A stretch of DNA of 64,000 nt from Rhodococcus sp. KRD197 (GCF_017168235.1 NZ_JABFAO010000002.1:578488-642487); one strand, 5' to 3'; shown: positions 45,549 through 55,038, counted from the stretch's first letter. Notes: generated by a model from the sequence alone, not told the origin. Translations and numbers: made by a program.

Positions 45549-45800
45549 TCAACTCGCGCGCTGATCAGCCATCTCGTCGATGGTGGCTACGCCACGCTTG
45601 CGGTTGTTGAAACGATCGAGAGCGTGCGGGAAACCTTCGTTGGCGAGTGTCGCGACCTCGGACGTGCTGGCCTTGTCGAGGAACTCCTGAACCTCTTGTT
45701 CGCGGACCCCGAGCTTGCTGAGGCGGAACTCCACTCGCTCCATGGCGAGGGAGAACAGCATCAGCAGTACTGGAAAGAGCACCACGGCGAGTCCTTGCAT
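45549..45800 (-). CDS. Small membrane protein (Rv3675-like)
   Basis: 83 aa from ATG 45800. One N-terminal transmembrane helix ([20 protein letters not shown]), then a charged soluble part ([20 protein letters not shown]) containing [19 protein letters not shown]. It lies between crp and nth, where M. tuberculosis has Rv3675. Upstream in-frame codons back to 45986 would add Arg-rich sequence that overlaps nth, so the shorter start is preferred. Function unknown. The 223 bp between it and crp hold the crp promoter and no gene. Confidence 0.72.
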   Translation of the reverse strand: MQGLAVVLFPVLLMLFSLAMERVEFRLSKLGVREQEVQEFLDKASTSEVATLANEGFPHALDRFNNRKRGVATIDEMADQRAS

Positions 45801-45880
45801 ACCGAGCAGTAAACACCGGAAAGGTCTCGATAAGAACACAGCGCCAATTCGTTGCAGATTCTTGTCCGTACAGTTGTGGG

Positions 45881-46648
45881 GTGAAATCGACCGTCCCTCC
45901 TGCGCGCGAGGTGCGCAAACGCGAAGAGACGAAACTGGGGCTCGTCCGCCGAGCCCGACGCATGAATCGTGAGCTCGCGCGGGCATTTCCGCATGTCTAC
46001 TGCGAACTCGACTTCACGACGCCGCTCGAACTCGCCGTCGCGACGATCCTGTCTGCGCAGTGCACCGACAAACGCGTCAACATGGTTACGCCAGCTCTGT
46101 TCGTGAGATATCGCACTGCCCGCGACTACGCCGAAGCCGACCGCACCGAGCTCGAGGAGTACATCCGCACTACGGGCTTCTACCGCAACAAGACCAACTC
46201 GCTCATCGGACTCGGTTCGGCGTTGCTCGAGAAGTTCGGCGGCGAAGTACCAGCGAATCTGAAGGATCTCGTCACCCTGCCGGGAATCGGCCGAAAGACC
46301 GCCAACGTCGTCCTCGGCAACGCCTTCGATGTCCCCGGCATCACCGTCGACACGCATTTCGGCCGGCTCGTGCGGCGCTGGCAATGGACGGACGAGGAAG
46401 ACCCCGTCAAGGTCGAACACGCGGTCGGGGCGCTCATCGAACGCAAGGAATGGACCCTGCTCTCGCATCGGGTGATCTTTCATGGCCGACGCGTGTGCCA
46501 CGCCCGCAAACCGGCCTGCGGCGTATGCATCCTCGCCAAGGACTGCCCGTCGTACGGGCTCGGCCCCACCGACAAGGCTGCCGCGGCGGCCCTGGTGAAG
46601 GGACCCGAAACCGACCACCTCCTGCAACTGGCAGGAGTGGACTCGTGA
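45881..46648 (+). CDS. nth: Endonuclease III
   Basis: 255 aa from GTG 45881. HhH-GPD core with [33 protein letters not shown] (catalytic Lys) and [13 protein letters not shown] (catalytic Asp). The C-terminal iron-sulfur loop C-x6-C-x2-C-x5-C reads [17 protein letters not shown]. It excises oxidised pyrimidines and nicks abasic DNA. The gene starts a run of four overlapping genes (nth, thioredoxin-like, NUDIX, marP), each overlapping by 4 nt. Confidence 0.95.
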   Translation: MKSTVPPAREVRKREETKLGLVRRARRMNRELARAFPHVYCELDFTTPLELAVATILSAQCTDKRVNMVTPALFVRYRTARDYAEADRTELEEYIRTTGFYRNKTNSLIGLGSALLEKFGGEVPANLKDLVTLPGIGRKTANVVLGNAFDVPGITVDTHFGRLVRRWQWTDEEDPVKVEHAVGALIERKEWTLLSHRVIFHGRRVCHARKPACGVCILAKDCPSYGLGPTDKAAAAALVKGPETDHLLQLAGVDS

Positions 46649-47304
46649 CCGGTTCCGCGGCTCGGTGGTCGCTGGCGGCTCTGCTCGTCGTCGTCGCGCT
46701 GATCTTCGCGATCTGGCCACGCGGGGAAGATCCCGGGACAGCCTCCCCGGAGATGGGCCGAGGCGCCCCGATAGTGGAGGAACGGCGCGCTGCCGACACC
46801 TCCGAGGCTCTCGCGCCGCTGCGTGAACGCGCGGATCTGTCTGCGTGCCCGACACCGACCAGCGCTGCGGCGAACGACGGTCCGCTGGCTGGACTCGTGC
46901 TCGAGTGCATCGGTGACGGCAGTTCGGTGGATCTGGGGCAGGCCCTCGCTGGGCGCCCGGCTTTGATCAACCTGTGGGCGTACTGGTGCGCTCCGTGCGC
47001 CGAGGAACTGCCCTACCTGCAGGATTACGCCGCGCAGATGGATGGGCGCCTGACCGTGCTCACCGTGCATCAGGACCGAAACGAGGCCAACGGGCTGGCG
47101 AAACTCGCCGATTACGGTATTCGTCTGCCCGGCGTGCAGGACGGTACCGGGCGTACGGCATTGGCCGTCGGCGCGCCCAGTGTCCTCCCGGTGTCGATTC
47201 TGATCGACGCGGATGGCACTGTCGTTTCCGTGCTGCCTCAACCGTTCCGCAGTGTCGACGACATCGACGATGCTGTCCGAACCAACCTGGGAATTGCGCT
47301 GTGA
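46645..47304 (+). CDS. Membrane-anchored TlpA-like thioredoxin-fold protein
   Basis: 219 aa from GTG 46645. An N-terminal signal anchor ([17 protein letters not shown]), a linker, then a TlpA-type thioredoxin domain with active site [20 protein letters not shown] (WCAPC, about residue 115) and the cis-Pro segment [10 protein letters not shown]. Two more Cys (ADLSACPTP and LVLECIGDG) may form a second disulfide. It would act outside the membrane in thiol exchange. Corresponds to Rv3673c. Confidence 0.9.
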   Translation: MTGSAARWSLAALLVVVALIFAIWPRGEDPGTASPEMGRGAPIVEERRAADTSEALAPLRERADLSACPTPTSAAANDGPLAGLVLECIGDGSSVDLGQALAGRPALINLWAYWCAPCAEELPYLQDYAAQMDGRLTVLTVHQDRNEANGLAKLADYGIRLPGVQDGTGRTALAVGAPSVLPVSILIDADGTVVSVLPQPFRSVDDIDDAVRTNLGIAL

Positions 47305-48044
47305 CCCCTCCGGTGTGGCTGCGGCAGGTCGTGGACTCGGTGGGCGGTGAGCAGGGACTGATCGATCCCAACGGCACCAACCCGGTGCTGCAGCGGACCG
47401 CCGCCGACGGTGAGCTCACGCGCCACGCATCTGTCCTCGTCCTGTTCGGTGGATCGCGGGAGCCCCATCAGCTCGCCCGCGGTGGCCTACCCGAGGATGC
47501 GGACGTCCTGCTGACCCAGCGGGCGTCGACGTTGCGTCAACACAGCGGTCAGATTGCCTTCCCCGGCGGCGCCACCGACCCCGGAGACGAATCGCCCATA
47601 GCGACAGCGCTGCGAGAAGCGCAGGAAGAAACCGGTCTCGACCCTCGCGGCGTGCAGCCGCTCGCGACGTTGCCGGGCATCTATGTGCCACCGTCGAGGT
47701 TCGACGTCGTTCCCGTCCTGGCCTACTGGCGTGAACCCAGTGCCGTCGGCGTCGTCGACGCGGCCGAGGCCGATCGGGTGATGAGGGTACCGATCAGGAC
47801 ACTGCTCGACCCCGACAACCGCTTCCAGGTCCGCCACCCCCGCGGCTACCAGGGCCCCGCCTTCGCTGTCGACGGGATGCTGGTGTGGGGATTCACCGGC
47901 GGTATCCTGGCGGGTCTGCTCGCGGTTTCCGGCTGGGAAACCGAATGGGACACGAGTGATGTGCGCGATCTGGAGGCCAGCTTGGCAGCAGTGGACCAAT
48001 CAGGAAGTCGTTCGACAGGCTTCCTGACGGGACTGGACCGGTGA
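47301..48044 (+). CDS. NUDIX hydrolase, CoA pyrophosphatase type
   Basis: 247 aa from GTG 47301. The Nudix box spans GGATDPGDESPIATALRE and AQEETGLDP, preceded by LRQHSGQIAFPGG, which fits the CoA-type UPF0035 sub-pattern (LLTQRASTLRQHSGQIAFPG, about residues 74-93). Likely hydrolyses CoA or related diphosphates. It overlaps both neighbours by 4 nt and matches Rv3672c upstream of marP. Confidence 0.9.
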   Translation: MTPPVWLRQVVDSVGGEQGLIDPNGTNPVLQRTAADGELTRHASVLVLFGGSREPHQLARGGLPEDADVLLTQRASTLRQHSGQIAFPGGATDPGDESPIATALREAQEETGLDPRGVQPLATLPGIYVPPSRFDVVPVLAYWREPSAVGVVDAAEADRVMRVPIRTLLDPDNRFQVRHPRGYQGPAFAVDGMLVWGFTGGILAGLLAVSGWETEWDTSDVRDLEASLAAVDQSGSRSTGFLTGLDR

Positions 48045-49231
48045 CGGGCTCCACCTGGGTGGACATCATCGTCATCGGTGTCGCCCTCCTCGCGGCCTCG
48101 TCCGGATGGCGGCAGGGTGCGGTGGCGTCGGCGATGGCGTTTCTGGGTGTGGTACTCGGTGCGGTCGCCGGAATTCTCATCGCGCCGCACGTCCTCGACT
48201 ACGTCGACGGCACGCGACTGCGGGTGATCGTGGGCATCTCGGTGATCATCGCGCTCGTCATCATCGGCGAGGTATCGGGGATGGTGCTCGGGCGGGCGCT
48301 GCGCAGCAGTATGCACTCCCCGGGGGCCAGATCCGTCGACAGCGTCATCGGCGCAGGGCTGCAGGGCGTCGCGGTGCTCGCGGCCGCGTGGCTCCTCGCG
48401 ATCCCGCTGACATCGTCCTCACAGCCCGAGTTGGCCGGCGCGGTTCGCGGGTCGCAGGTGCTGAGCAAGGTCGACGAGGTCGCACCGCAGTGGCTCCGCG
48501 AGATACCCAAGGAATTCTCCGCGTTGCTCGATACATCCGGGCTGCCGGATGTCATCGGGCCGTTCGGGCAGACCCCGGTGGCCGATGTCGCACCACCCGA
48601 CCCGGTACTGCAGGCCAGCTCTGTTGTCGGGCAGCTGCAGCAGAGTGTCCTCAAGATCAGCGGCGTCGCCTCGAGCTGTCAGAAGGCGCTCGAAGGATCC
48701 GGTTTCGTCGTCGCCCCCGAACTCGTGATGACCAATGCCCACGTCGTCGCCGGGACCGATGGCGTCACCGTCGACTCCGTCGGCTCGGTGTTCGACGCCG
48801 AGGTCGTGCTCTTCGACTCGGAGGAGGACGTGGCGTTGCTGCGAGTCCCCGGACTACGGGCCCCGGTACTGAATTTCCGCGCTGACCCGGCAGCACCGGG
48901 CGAGGGCGCGATCGTGCTGGGCTACCCGGGCGGCGGACCGTACACCGCAAGCTCGGCGCGGGTCCGTGAGACGCTCAACCTCAGCGGCCCGGACATCTAC
49001 CAGACCGGCACCGTGCAGCGGGAGGTCTACACCGTCCGCGGCACCGTCCGGCAGGGCAACTCGGGAGGGCCACTGGTTGCCGCGGACGGGCAGGTACTCG
49101 GACTGGTCTTCGGCGCTGCCGTCGACGACCCGGACACGGGCTTCGTCCTCACCGCCTCCGAGATCGCCGACGAGCTCGAGCGCGGAATCTCCAGCCCGGT
49201 GGCTGTCGGAACCGGCGCCTGCATCCTGTAA
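48041..49231 (+). CDS. marP: Membrane serine protease MarP
   Basis: 396 aa. Four N-terminal transmembrane helices of CvpA type (about residues 6-125), then a chymotrypsin-fold protease with catalytic His (MTNAHVVAG), Asp (SEEDVALLRV) and Ser (RQGNSGGPLVA). Cys in ASSCQKALEGSG and the C-terminal GTGACIL match the two that form the regulatory disulfide in the M. tuberculosis enzyme (Rv3671c), which is needed for acid and oxidative stress survival. It is the last gene of the nth run; a palindrome follows 11 bp after the stop. Confidence 0.93.
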   Translation: MTGSTWVDIIVIGVALLAASSGWRQGAVASAMAFLGVVLGAVAGILIAPHVLDYVDGTRLRVIVGISVIIALVIIGEVSGMVLGRALRSSMHSPGARSVDSVIGAGLQGVAVLAAAWLLAIPLTSSSQPELAGAVRGSQVLSKVDEVAPQWLREIPKEFSALLDTSGLPDVIGPFGQTPVADVAPPDPVLQASSVVGQLQQSVLKISGVASSCQKALEGSGFVVAPELVMTNAHVVAGTDGVTVDSVGSVFDAEVVLFDSEEDVALLRVPGLRAPVLNFRADPAAPGEGAIVLGYPGGGPYTASSARVRETLNLSGPDIYQTGTVQREVYTVRGTVRQGNSGGPLVAADGQVLGLVFGAAVDDPDTGFVLTASEIADELERGISSPVAVGTGACIL

Positions 49232-49242
49232 GGCGGCTCCGC

Positions 49243-49292
49243 CGCATGTGAGTGAAAGTACATAGTGGGCTATGTACTTTCACTCACATGCG
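49243..49292. repeat. Long intergenic palindrome, copy F
   Basis: Perfect 23-bp arms 49243-49265 and 49270-49292 with spacer TGGG, GAAAGTAC subtype in both arms. Flanks GGCGGCTCCGCCGC (left) and GCGCGAAGCGCC (right) are those of copy A in reverse order, so this copy is inverted relative to A. It supplies the stop codon of ephE (49280-49282). Confidence 0.93.
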
Positions 49293-50227
49293 CGAAGCGC
49301 CTTCAGTATCTGGGCACTGACCTCGTCCGGGGCTTCCTGATGCGCGTAGTGCCCGGCTCCGAGGACGGTGTGCAGCCGCCGCCTCGGTGCCCAGTGCGCG
49401 TCCGCCTCGACAGTGCGAGGGAGTATGTACCGATCTTGTTCGCCGCGAATCTGCACCACCGGGATGCTCAGCTCGGTGTCCATCGCCTGCATGAAGCGTC
49501 GCCCGTCGGAACGAAACTGGCTGCGGAAGGCCCAGCGTTGATATTCGAGTGCGCTGTGCGCGGCGCCGGGGATACGAATGGCCGAGCGCATCTGCGTCGC
49601 GACATCGTCGAACTCCGCGGTGCCGTGCCAGGACGCGCCGGTCCGCAACCGCAGCAGCCGCTCCACCTCGTCACCGTTGTTCTTGGTGAGACCGCGCTCG
49701 GGCACGAGGGGAACCTGATAGCTCAGCAAGTGCGACAGCAGTGCGCGCCGCTGTGCTTTGTTCCGCAGGACGGCGCGCCGTAGCGCGATCGGGTGCGGAG
49801 AACTGACGAGCGCGATCGAACCCACCATGCGGGGGTGCAGCGCGGCCGTCGCCCAGCACACCAAGCCGCCGTCTGCATGCCCGACGAGGGTGGCCTGGCC
49901 GTAACCGAGCGCTCGAATCAGCCCGACGACGTCGCCGGCGAGCGTCCAACCGTCGTAGCCGCGTGGTGGCTTGTCGGAGTCCCCGTAGCCACGTAAATCC
50001 ACCGCCACCGCGCGGCAGCCCGCCGCCGCCAAAGTCGTCAGTTGATAACGCCACGACCACCAGAAATCAGCGAAGCCATGCAGCAGCACGACGAGCGGCG
50101 CGTCGGCGGGGAGGTCGGCACCGTCGGCGGCTGCCTCGACGACGTGAAATCTGATTCCGTTCGCATGGATGTCGCGGTGCTGCCACGGCCCGGCGAAGCG
50201 GACCGTGGATGGATCCGGCGCAGTCAT
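49280..50227 (-). CDS. ephE: Alpha/beta hydrolase, EphE-like (putative epoxide hydrolase)
   Basis: 315 aa. LVVLLHGFADFWWSWRYQL holds the oxyanion HGF and the VGHADGGLVCWATAA elbow places Asp as nucleophile, as in epoxide hydrolases and haloalkane dehalogenases. DLRGYGDSDKPPRGYDGW is typical of the epoxide hydrolase branch, and GAGHYAHQEAPDEV holds the catalytic His. Position after marP matches Rv3670. The last three residues (ACE) and stop come from the intergenic palindrome. Confidence 0.87.
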   Translation of the reverse strand: MTAPDPSTVRFAGPWQHRDIHANGIRFHVVEAAADGADLPADAPLVVLLHGFADFWWSWRYQLTTLAAAGCRAVAVDLRGYGDSDKPPRGYDGWTLAGDVVGLIRALGYGQATLVGHADGGLVCWATAALHPRMVGSIALVSSPHPIALRRAVLRNKAQRRALLSHLLSYQVPLVPERGLTKNNGDEVERLLRLRTGASWHGTAEFDDVATQMRSAIRIPGAAHSALEYQRWAFRSQFRSDGRRFMQAMDTELSIPVVQIRGEQDRYILPRTVEADAHWAPRRRLHTVLGAGHYAHQEAPDEVSAQILKALRACE

Positions 50228-50248
50228 GAGGTCCCGAAGCGGAGGGGT

Positions 50249-50785
50249 CTACTGCTTGTAACCGGGAATTCCCGGAACGGATTGGTGCTGATTCGGCAGC
50301 ACACTCGACGTCTGCTTGAGCGAATCGATCGTCTTCTCCGGCTTGCGCAGCTTCTTCACTCGCAGATAGCCGAGGAATCCGAGAAGGGCCGCCACCAGCA
50401 CCATGAACACGAAGACGATCAGGAAAGCCGCCCAGCGCGGCAACCAGATGTCCAGCGTTTCGGCGAGGAAGAAGAAGAAGAAAAACGCACTGAAGGCGAG
50501 GACAGCGAGTGCGAGCGCGAAGAAGAGGCTGCCCTGCAGACCCTTCTTGATCTCCCCGGTGACCTCGGCCTTGGCGAGCTCGACCTCGGCGCGCACCAGC
50601 GTCGAAACCTGGGTTGTCGCGTCCTTGACGAGGCTTCCGATGCTGCCGGTGCCTGGAGCTCGGTAGTCCGCGTCCGACAACGGGATGGAGGAGATCGTGT
50701 GAGGAACTCCGTCCGGGTAGTCAGCTTTACCGTTGCCACGTTTGGTCTGGCTCAACTTCTCGACCCTCCAGTTGCTGATGCTCAT
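50249..50785 (-). CDS. Actinobacterial holin-X / DUF1469-type membrane protein
   Basis: 178 aa. N-terminal polar part, an amphipathic helix (SLVKDATTQVSTLVRAEVEL), then two transmembrane helices (LFFALALAVLAFSAFFFFFF and AAFLIVFVFMVLVAALLGFL). The C-terminus is charged. Called phage holin family in databases but encoded in the core block (Rv3669 position) with no phage genes nearby, so lysis is unlikely. It lies 21 bp upstream of ephE on the same strand and is probably co-transcribed with it. Confidence 0.82.
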   Translation of the reverse strand: MSISNWRVEKLSQTKRGNGKADYPDGVPHTISSIPLSDADYRAPGTGSIGSLVKDATTQVSTLVRAEVELAKAEVTGEIKKGLQGSLFFALALAVLAFSAFFFFFFLAETLDIWLPRWAAFLIVFVFMVLVAALLGFLGYLRVKKLRKPEKTIDSLKQTSSVLPNQHQSVPGIPGYKQ

Positions 50786-50868
50786 CGATTCTCGTCCGGG
50801 CTTCGCAATAAGACTAGTGCCGACCCGAGTCGCAGTGCTTCAGGGAGGCGGATTCGACGCCTGTGCGC

Positions 50869-50907
50869 GGAAATACGACAGTGACCTCGGGTCACTGTCG
50901 TATTTCC
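50869..50907. repeat. Long intergenic palindrome, copy G (divergent variant)
   Basis: Perfect 18-bp stem, GGAAATACGACAGTGACC (50869-50886) and its complement (50890-50907), loop TCG. TGTGCGCGGAAATAC on the left is shared with copy E, but the inner half of the stem is different. It lies between the acs 3' end and the start of the holin-type gene. Confidence 0.75.
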
Positions 50908-50919
50908 AAGCACGTGCCG

Positions 50920-52863
50920 CTAGCGGCCCTTCTTGATCGACTCGAACACCTTGGGATCGACGAGGGTGGAGACGTCGCCGAGCTCGCGGCCCTCGGCAAC
51001 ATCACGCAGCAACCGTCGCATGATCTTGCCCGAGCGGGTCTTCGGCAGCTCGGGCACGATCGAGATCTCGCGCGGCTTCGCGATCGGTGAGATCTCTGTC
51101 GACACCTGAGCCTTGAGCTCGGCAATCAACGCGTCACCGGTGTTCTCGACACCGGCGCGCAGGATCACGAATGCCACGATGCCCTGCCCGGTGGTGTCGT
51201 CCGCGGCGCCGACGACAGCCGCTTCGGCGACACCGTGGTGGGTGACCAGAGCGGACTCGACCTCGGAGGTGGAGATGCGGTGGCCGGAAACGTTCATGAC
51301 GTCGTCGACGCGGCCGAGCACCCACAGTGCGCCGTCCTCGTCGTACTTGGCGCCGTCGCCGGCGAAGTACCAGCCCTCTTCGGCGTAGCGGGACCAGTAG
51401 GTGTCGCGGTAGCGGTCCATGTCGCCCCAGATGCCGCGCAGCATCGACGGCCACGGCTCGTCCAGGACGAGGTACCCGTTGCCGCCATTGCCCAGCGGCC
51501 TCGCCTCGTCGTCGACGATCTTGGCCGAGATACCCGGCAGCGGGGTCATGGCCGATCCCGGCTTGGTGGCGGTGACGCCGGGGAGCGGGGAGATCATGAT
51601 CGAACCGGTCTCGGTCTGCCACCATGTGTCGACGATGGGGGCGGTTCCGCCGCCGACGACATCACGGAACCAACGCCAGGCCTCGGGGTTGATCGGCTCG
51701 CCGACGCTGCCGAGCAGACGGACCGAGGACAGGTCGTGTGCGTCGGGAATCTCCCTGCCCCACTTCATGAACGTGCGCACCAGGGTGGGGGAGGTGTAGT
51801 AGATCGAGACCTTGTACTTCTCGACGATGTTCCAATGACGGTGCTCGTCAGGGGAATTGGGGGTCCCCTCGTAGACGACCTGGGTGGCGCGGTTGGAGAG
51901 CGGGCCGTACACGATGTACGAATGCCCGGTGACCCAACCGATGTCGGCGGTGCACCAGTAGACATCCTTGCCGGGCTTGTGGTCGAAGACGTTGTGGTGG
52001 GTGTAGGAGGTCTGTGTCAAGTATCCGCCGGAGGTGTGAATGATGCCCTTGGGCTTACCGGTGGTGCCTGAGGTGTAAAGGATGAACAGGGGGTGCTCGG
52101 CGTCGAACGCTTGCGCCTCGTGCTCCTTCGATGCCTGCGCGACGGTGTCGTGCCACCACAGGTCGCGGCCCTCGGTCCAGGAGACCTCGGAGTCGGTGCG
52201 CTTGACCACCAGCACGTGTTCGATCGAACCGGCCCCGTCCACGGCCTGGTCGACGGTGTCCTTGATGGGCGCGGCCTTGCCGCGGCGCCACTGGCCGTCG
52301 GTGGTGATGACGAGTTTGGCTTCGGCGTCGTCGACGCGTGAGCGCAGCGCCGTGGCCGAGAAACCGGCGAAGACCACCGAATGCGTCAGCCCGAGGCGTG
52401 CGCACGCGAGGATGGAGACGATGGCCTCGGGGATCATCGGCATGTAGATCGCGACGCGGTCACCGGGCACGAGCCCGAGGTCGGTGAGGGTGTTGGCGGC
52501 CTGGCTCACTTCGGCGAGCAGGTCGGAGTAGGTGACGTCGCGGCTGTCGCCGGGCTCGCCCTCCCATGCGATGGCGACCTGGTCGCCGTAGCCGTCCAGG
52601 ACGTGGCGGTCCACGCAGTTGTAGGCGACGTTGAGCTTGCCGTCCGCGAACCACTTGGCGACGGGTGCGTCGGACCAGTCGAGTACCTCGGTGAACGGAG
52701 TGTGCCAGTGGAGTCGGCGCGCCTGCTTGGCCCAGAATGCCAGTCGATCCTGCTCCGCCTCGGCGTAGAGATCTGAGGTTGCGTTGGCCTGGGCGGCGAA
52801 CTCCGCCGTGGGCGGGTAGGAATCTGCCGCAGTCTCCGGTGCTCCGGATGTACTGGTCGTCAT
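50920..52863 (-). CDS. acs: Acetyl-coenzyme A synthetase
   Basis: 647 aa, full length. ANL-superfamily motifs: the P-loop LFILYTSGTTGKPKGIIHTS, DTWWQTETGSIMISPLPG, WYFAGDGAKYDEDG, GRVDDVMNVSGHRISTSEVE and the C-terminal PKTRSGKIMRRLLRD with the Lys that is controlled by acetylation in the family. It makes acetyl-CoA from acetate through acetyl-AMP. Two tandem Crp-type sites lie about 117-148 bp upstream. Corresponds to Rv3667. Confidence 0.97.
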   Translation of the reverse strand: MTTSTSGAPETAADSYPPTAEFAAQANATSDLYAEAEQDRLAFWAKQARRLHWHTPFTEVLDWSDAPVAKWFADGKLNVAYNCVDRHVLDGYGDQVAIAWEGEPGDSRDVTYSDLLAEVSQAANTLTDLGLVPGDRVAIYMPMIPEAIVSILACARLGLTHSVVFAGFSATALRSRVDDAEAKLVITTDGQWRRGKAAPIKDTVDQAVDGAGSIEHVLVVKRTDSEVSWTEGRDLWWHDTVAQASKEHEAQAFDAEHPLFILYTSGTTGKPKGIIHTSGGYLTQTSYTHHNVFDHKPGKDVYWCTADIGWVTGHSYIVYGPLSNRATQVVYEGTPNSPDEHRHWNIVEKYKVSIYYTSPTLVRTFMKWGREIPDAHDLSSVRLLGSVGEPINPEAWRWFRDVVGGGTAPIVDTWWQTETGSIMISPLPGVTATKPGSAMTPLPGISAKIVDDEARPLGNGGNGYLVLDEPWPSMLRGIWGDMDRYRDTYWSRYAEEGWYFAGDGAKYDEDGALWVLGRVDDVMNVSGHRISTSEVESALVTHHGVAEAAVVGAADDTTGQGIVAFVILRAGVENTGDALIAELKAQVSTEISPIAKPREISIVPELPKTRSGKIMRRLLRDVAEGRELGDVSTLVDPKVFESIKKGR

Positions 52864-53353
52864 CTCGAATAGCTCTCTCTCGTCCGTCGATCTCGCTCGT
52901 TGGCCCCGTCACGTCACCCGCAGAACACACCGGCGAATCCGGGCTGAGCCGGTCGGCCAAGGTCCCCTGCGGGAGCTCTTGTGAGGGTAGTCACATGTGA
53001 GCGTCATCGCACCGTTGCAGCGCCCTGCAACCCTGTGATCTGCGGCGATCGGTAGCTTCTGCGCGGTGGACGGTAGGAGGGCTCTAGTCCCCGACCCGCT
53101 GTCGTGCCGTGAACTCCGAAGCCACGAAAAACAAGTTGCCGAAAAGTTTCGGCCGTGTTTCGGCTCGTTCGTCGTGCGTGCGAATGTCGGGGGAGTTCGC
53201 ATGCTCGGTTCGCGATGTGTCTAAAGTCCCTTCCATTGGATCGTTCCGTGGCTTCACCGAGCCACGGTTTGCGATCGCCCACCGATCCTGAGGGCGTCGC
53301 GCCCGAGGGACTGAGCACGGTGACCCTGTGCTCACATCTAGATGGAGGATTTT
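52864..53353. other. acs-dppA divergent intergenic region
   Basis: 490 bp with no convincing gene. It holds two Crp-type sites near the acs side (52980-53011) and, at the other end, TGGAGG as the dppA ribosome-binding site. Translations of open frames here are not protein-like. Confidence 0.65.
52980..53011. promoter_or_regulatory. Two tandem Crp/GlxR-type binding sites upstream of acs
   Basis: TGTGAGGGTAGTCACA (52980-52995) matches TGTGA-N6-TCACA exactly. The next 16 bp, TGTGAGCGTCATCGCA (52996-53011), match with one change. They lie 117-148 bp upstream of the acs start. Crp/GlxR control of acs is known in mycobacteria and corynebacteria. Confidence 0.82.
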
Positions 53354-54973
53354 GTGCGAATCAAACGTGCCGCGGTTATCGCCACGGCTGTCCTGACGAG
53401 TGCGGGCCTGCTCGCTGCCTGTGGCGGCGACGGTGGCTCGGCGTCGGGAGGAGACGGCATCTACAGCATCTACATCGGCGATCCCGAGAACCCGCTCGTT
53501 CCCGGCAACACCACCGAGAGCGAAGGCAGTCAGGTTCTGAAGGCGCTGTTCACGCCGTTGGTCACGTTCAACGACGATGACAACAGCGTCGAGTACGACG
53601 GTGTCGCCGAGTCCGTCGAGTCCGAGGACAACGTCACCTGGACGGTCAAGCTCAAGGACGGTTGGACCTTCCACGACGGCACCCCGGTGACGTCCGAGTC
53701 CTACACCAAGGCGTGGAGCTATAACGCGCTCAGCACCAACGCATTCGGAGCTTCGTACTTCTTCGAGAACATCGAGGGTTACGACGATCTTCAGGGAGCC
53801 GACGGGGCCGAGCCGGCCGCGACCGAACTGACTGGCTTGAACGTCGTCGACGACACGACCTTCACCGTCACCCTCGACGGCCCGTTCGCCATCTTCCCGC
53901 TCACACTGGGCTACCAGGCGTTCGATCCGCTGCCCGAGGCGTTCTACGAGGACCCCGACGCGTTCGGCGCTCGCCCGATCGGCAACGGCCCGTTCAAGGC
54001 GGACGAGGAATTCGTTCCCGGCCGCGGTTTCACCGTCACCAAGTACGAGGACTACGCCGGCGACAACGCTGCGCAGTCCGAGGGCGTGGAGTTCAAGGTC
54101 TATACCGAATTGAACACCGGCTTCAATGACGTGCAGGCCGGTGGCCTCGACGTGATGCTCGACCTGCCCGAGGACGCCTGGGCAACGGCCCGCGACACGT
54201 TCGGCGAGAACTACGGTGAACGTCCCCGCCCGGACATCACCTCGCTCGGCTTCCCGACCTACGATCCGCGATTCCAGGACCCGAACGTCCGCAAGGCCTT
54301 CTCCATGGCCATCGACCGCCAGGCGATCGCGACAGCAATCTTCACCGATACCCGCACTCCCGCAGGCTCGTTCGCTTCTCCTGTGGTCGAGGGATACCGC
54401 GAGGACGCATGTGGAGCGAACTGTGAACTCAATGCCGACGAGGCAAACCAGCTACTCGATGAAGCAGGGTTCGACCGCAGCCAGCCGGTGGACCTGTGGT
54501 TCAACGCCGGTGCGGGACACGATTCGTGGATGACGGCGGTGGGCAACCAGATTCGAGAGAACCTCGGAGTGGACTACGCCCTGCGCGGTGACCTCCAGTT
54601 CGCGCAGTACCTGCCGTTGCAGGATGCACAGGGCATGACCGGGCCGTTCCGCTCAGCCTGGATCATGGACTACCCGTCGATCTACAACTTCCTTGCCCCG
54701 CTGTACTCCACTGCAGCGACCCCACCGGCAGGTAGCAATTATGTCTTCTTCGACGATCCTGCTTTCGACGCTGCTCTGGCAGAGGGCAACAACGCCGAGG
54801 ACATCGACGCTGCAACTGTGGACTACCAGCGCGCCGAGGACATCCTGATCGATCAGATGCCCGCGACCCCGCTGTTCTACGGGCTGAACCAGGCGGTGTG
54901 GTCCGATCGCGTCTCCGACGTGAAGATCGACAACACCGGCAACATCATCGTCGAGGACGTCGTCGTCAACTGA
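53354..54973 (+). CDS. dppA: Dipeptide/oligopeptide ABC transporter substrate-binding lipoprotein
   Basis: 539 aa from GTG 53354, which TGGAGG favours over ATG 53342. The signal peptide ends in a lipobox (AGLLAACGG), so the protein is a lipoprotein. SBP family 5 features: YDGVAESVESEDNVTWTVKL, WTFHDGTPVTSESY and RKAFSMAIDRQAIA. It binds peptides outside the membrane for DppBCD. Corresponds to Rv3666c. Hairpins separate it from dppB. Confidence 0.94.
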   Translation: MRIKRAAVIATAVLTSAGLLAACGGDGGSASGGDGIYSIYIGDPENPLVPGNTTESEGSQVLKALFTPLVTFNDDDNSVEYDGVAESVESEDNVTWTVKLKDGWTFHDGTPVTSESYTKAWSYNALSTNAFGASYFFENIEGYDDLQGADGAEPAATELTGLNVVDDTTFTVTLDGPFAIFPLTLGYQAFDPLPEAFYEDPDAFGARPIGNGPFKADEEFVPGRGFTVTKYEDYAGDNAAQSEGVEFKVYTELNTGFNDVQAGGLDVMLDLPEDAWATARDTFGENYGERPRPDITSLGFPTYDPRFQDPNVRKAFSMAIDRQAIATAIFTDTRTPAGSFASPVVEGYREDACGANCELNADEANQLLDEAGFDRSQPVDLWFNAGAGHDSWMTAVGNQIRENLGVDYALRGDLQFAQYLPLQDAQGMTGPFRSAWIMDYPSIYNFLAPLYSTAATPPAGSNYVFFDDPAFDAALAEGNNAEDIDAATVDYQRAEDILIDQMPATPLFYGLNQAVWSDRVSDVKIDNTGNIIVEDVVVN

Positions 54974-54983
54974 TAGCAGACCC

Positions 54984-55025
54984 CCGGTGGGTGGAAACCG
55001 GATCGACCCGGCTTCCACCCACCGG
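54984..55025 (+). terminator. Strong stem-loop between dppA and dppB
   Basis: Perfect 13-bp arms CCGGTGGGTGGAA (54984-54996) and TTCCACCCACCGG (55013-55025), starting 11 bp after the dppA stop. GTTTT follows shortly after. Likely a partial terminator or mRNA 3'-end stabiliser that raises dppA expression relative to dppBCD. Confidence 0.72.
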
Positions 55026-55038
55026 ATCTCGTTTTCGA

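Noticed and set aside
50249-50785. Holin-type gene as a sign of a prophage
   Set aside because: It sits in the conserved marP-ephE-acs block and no other phage gene is near; DUF1469/holin-X proteins are chromosomal in actinobacteria.
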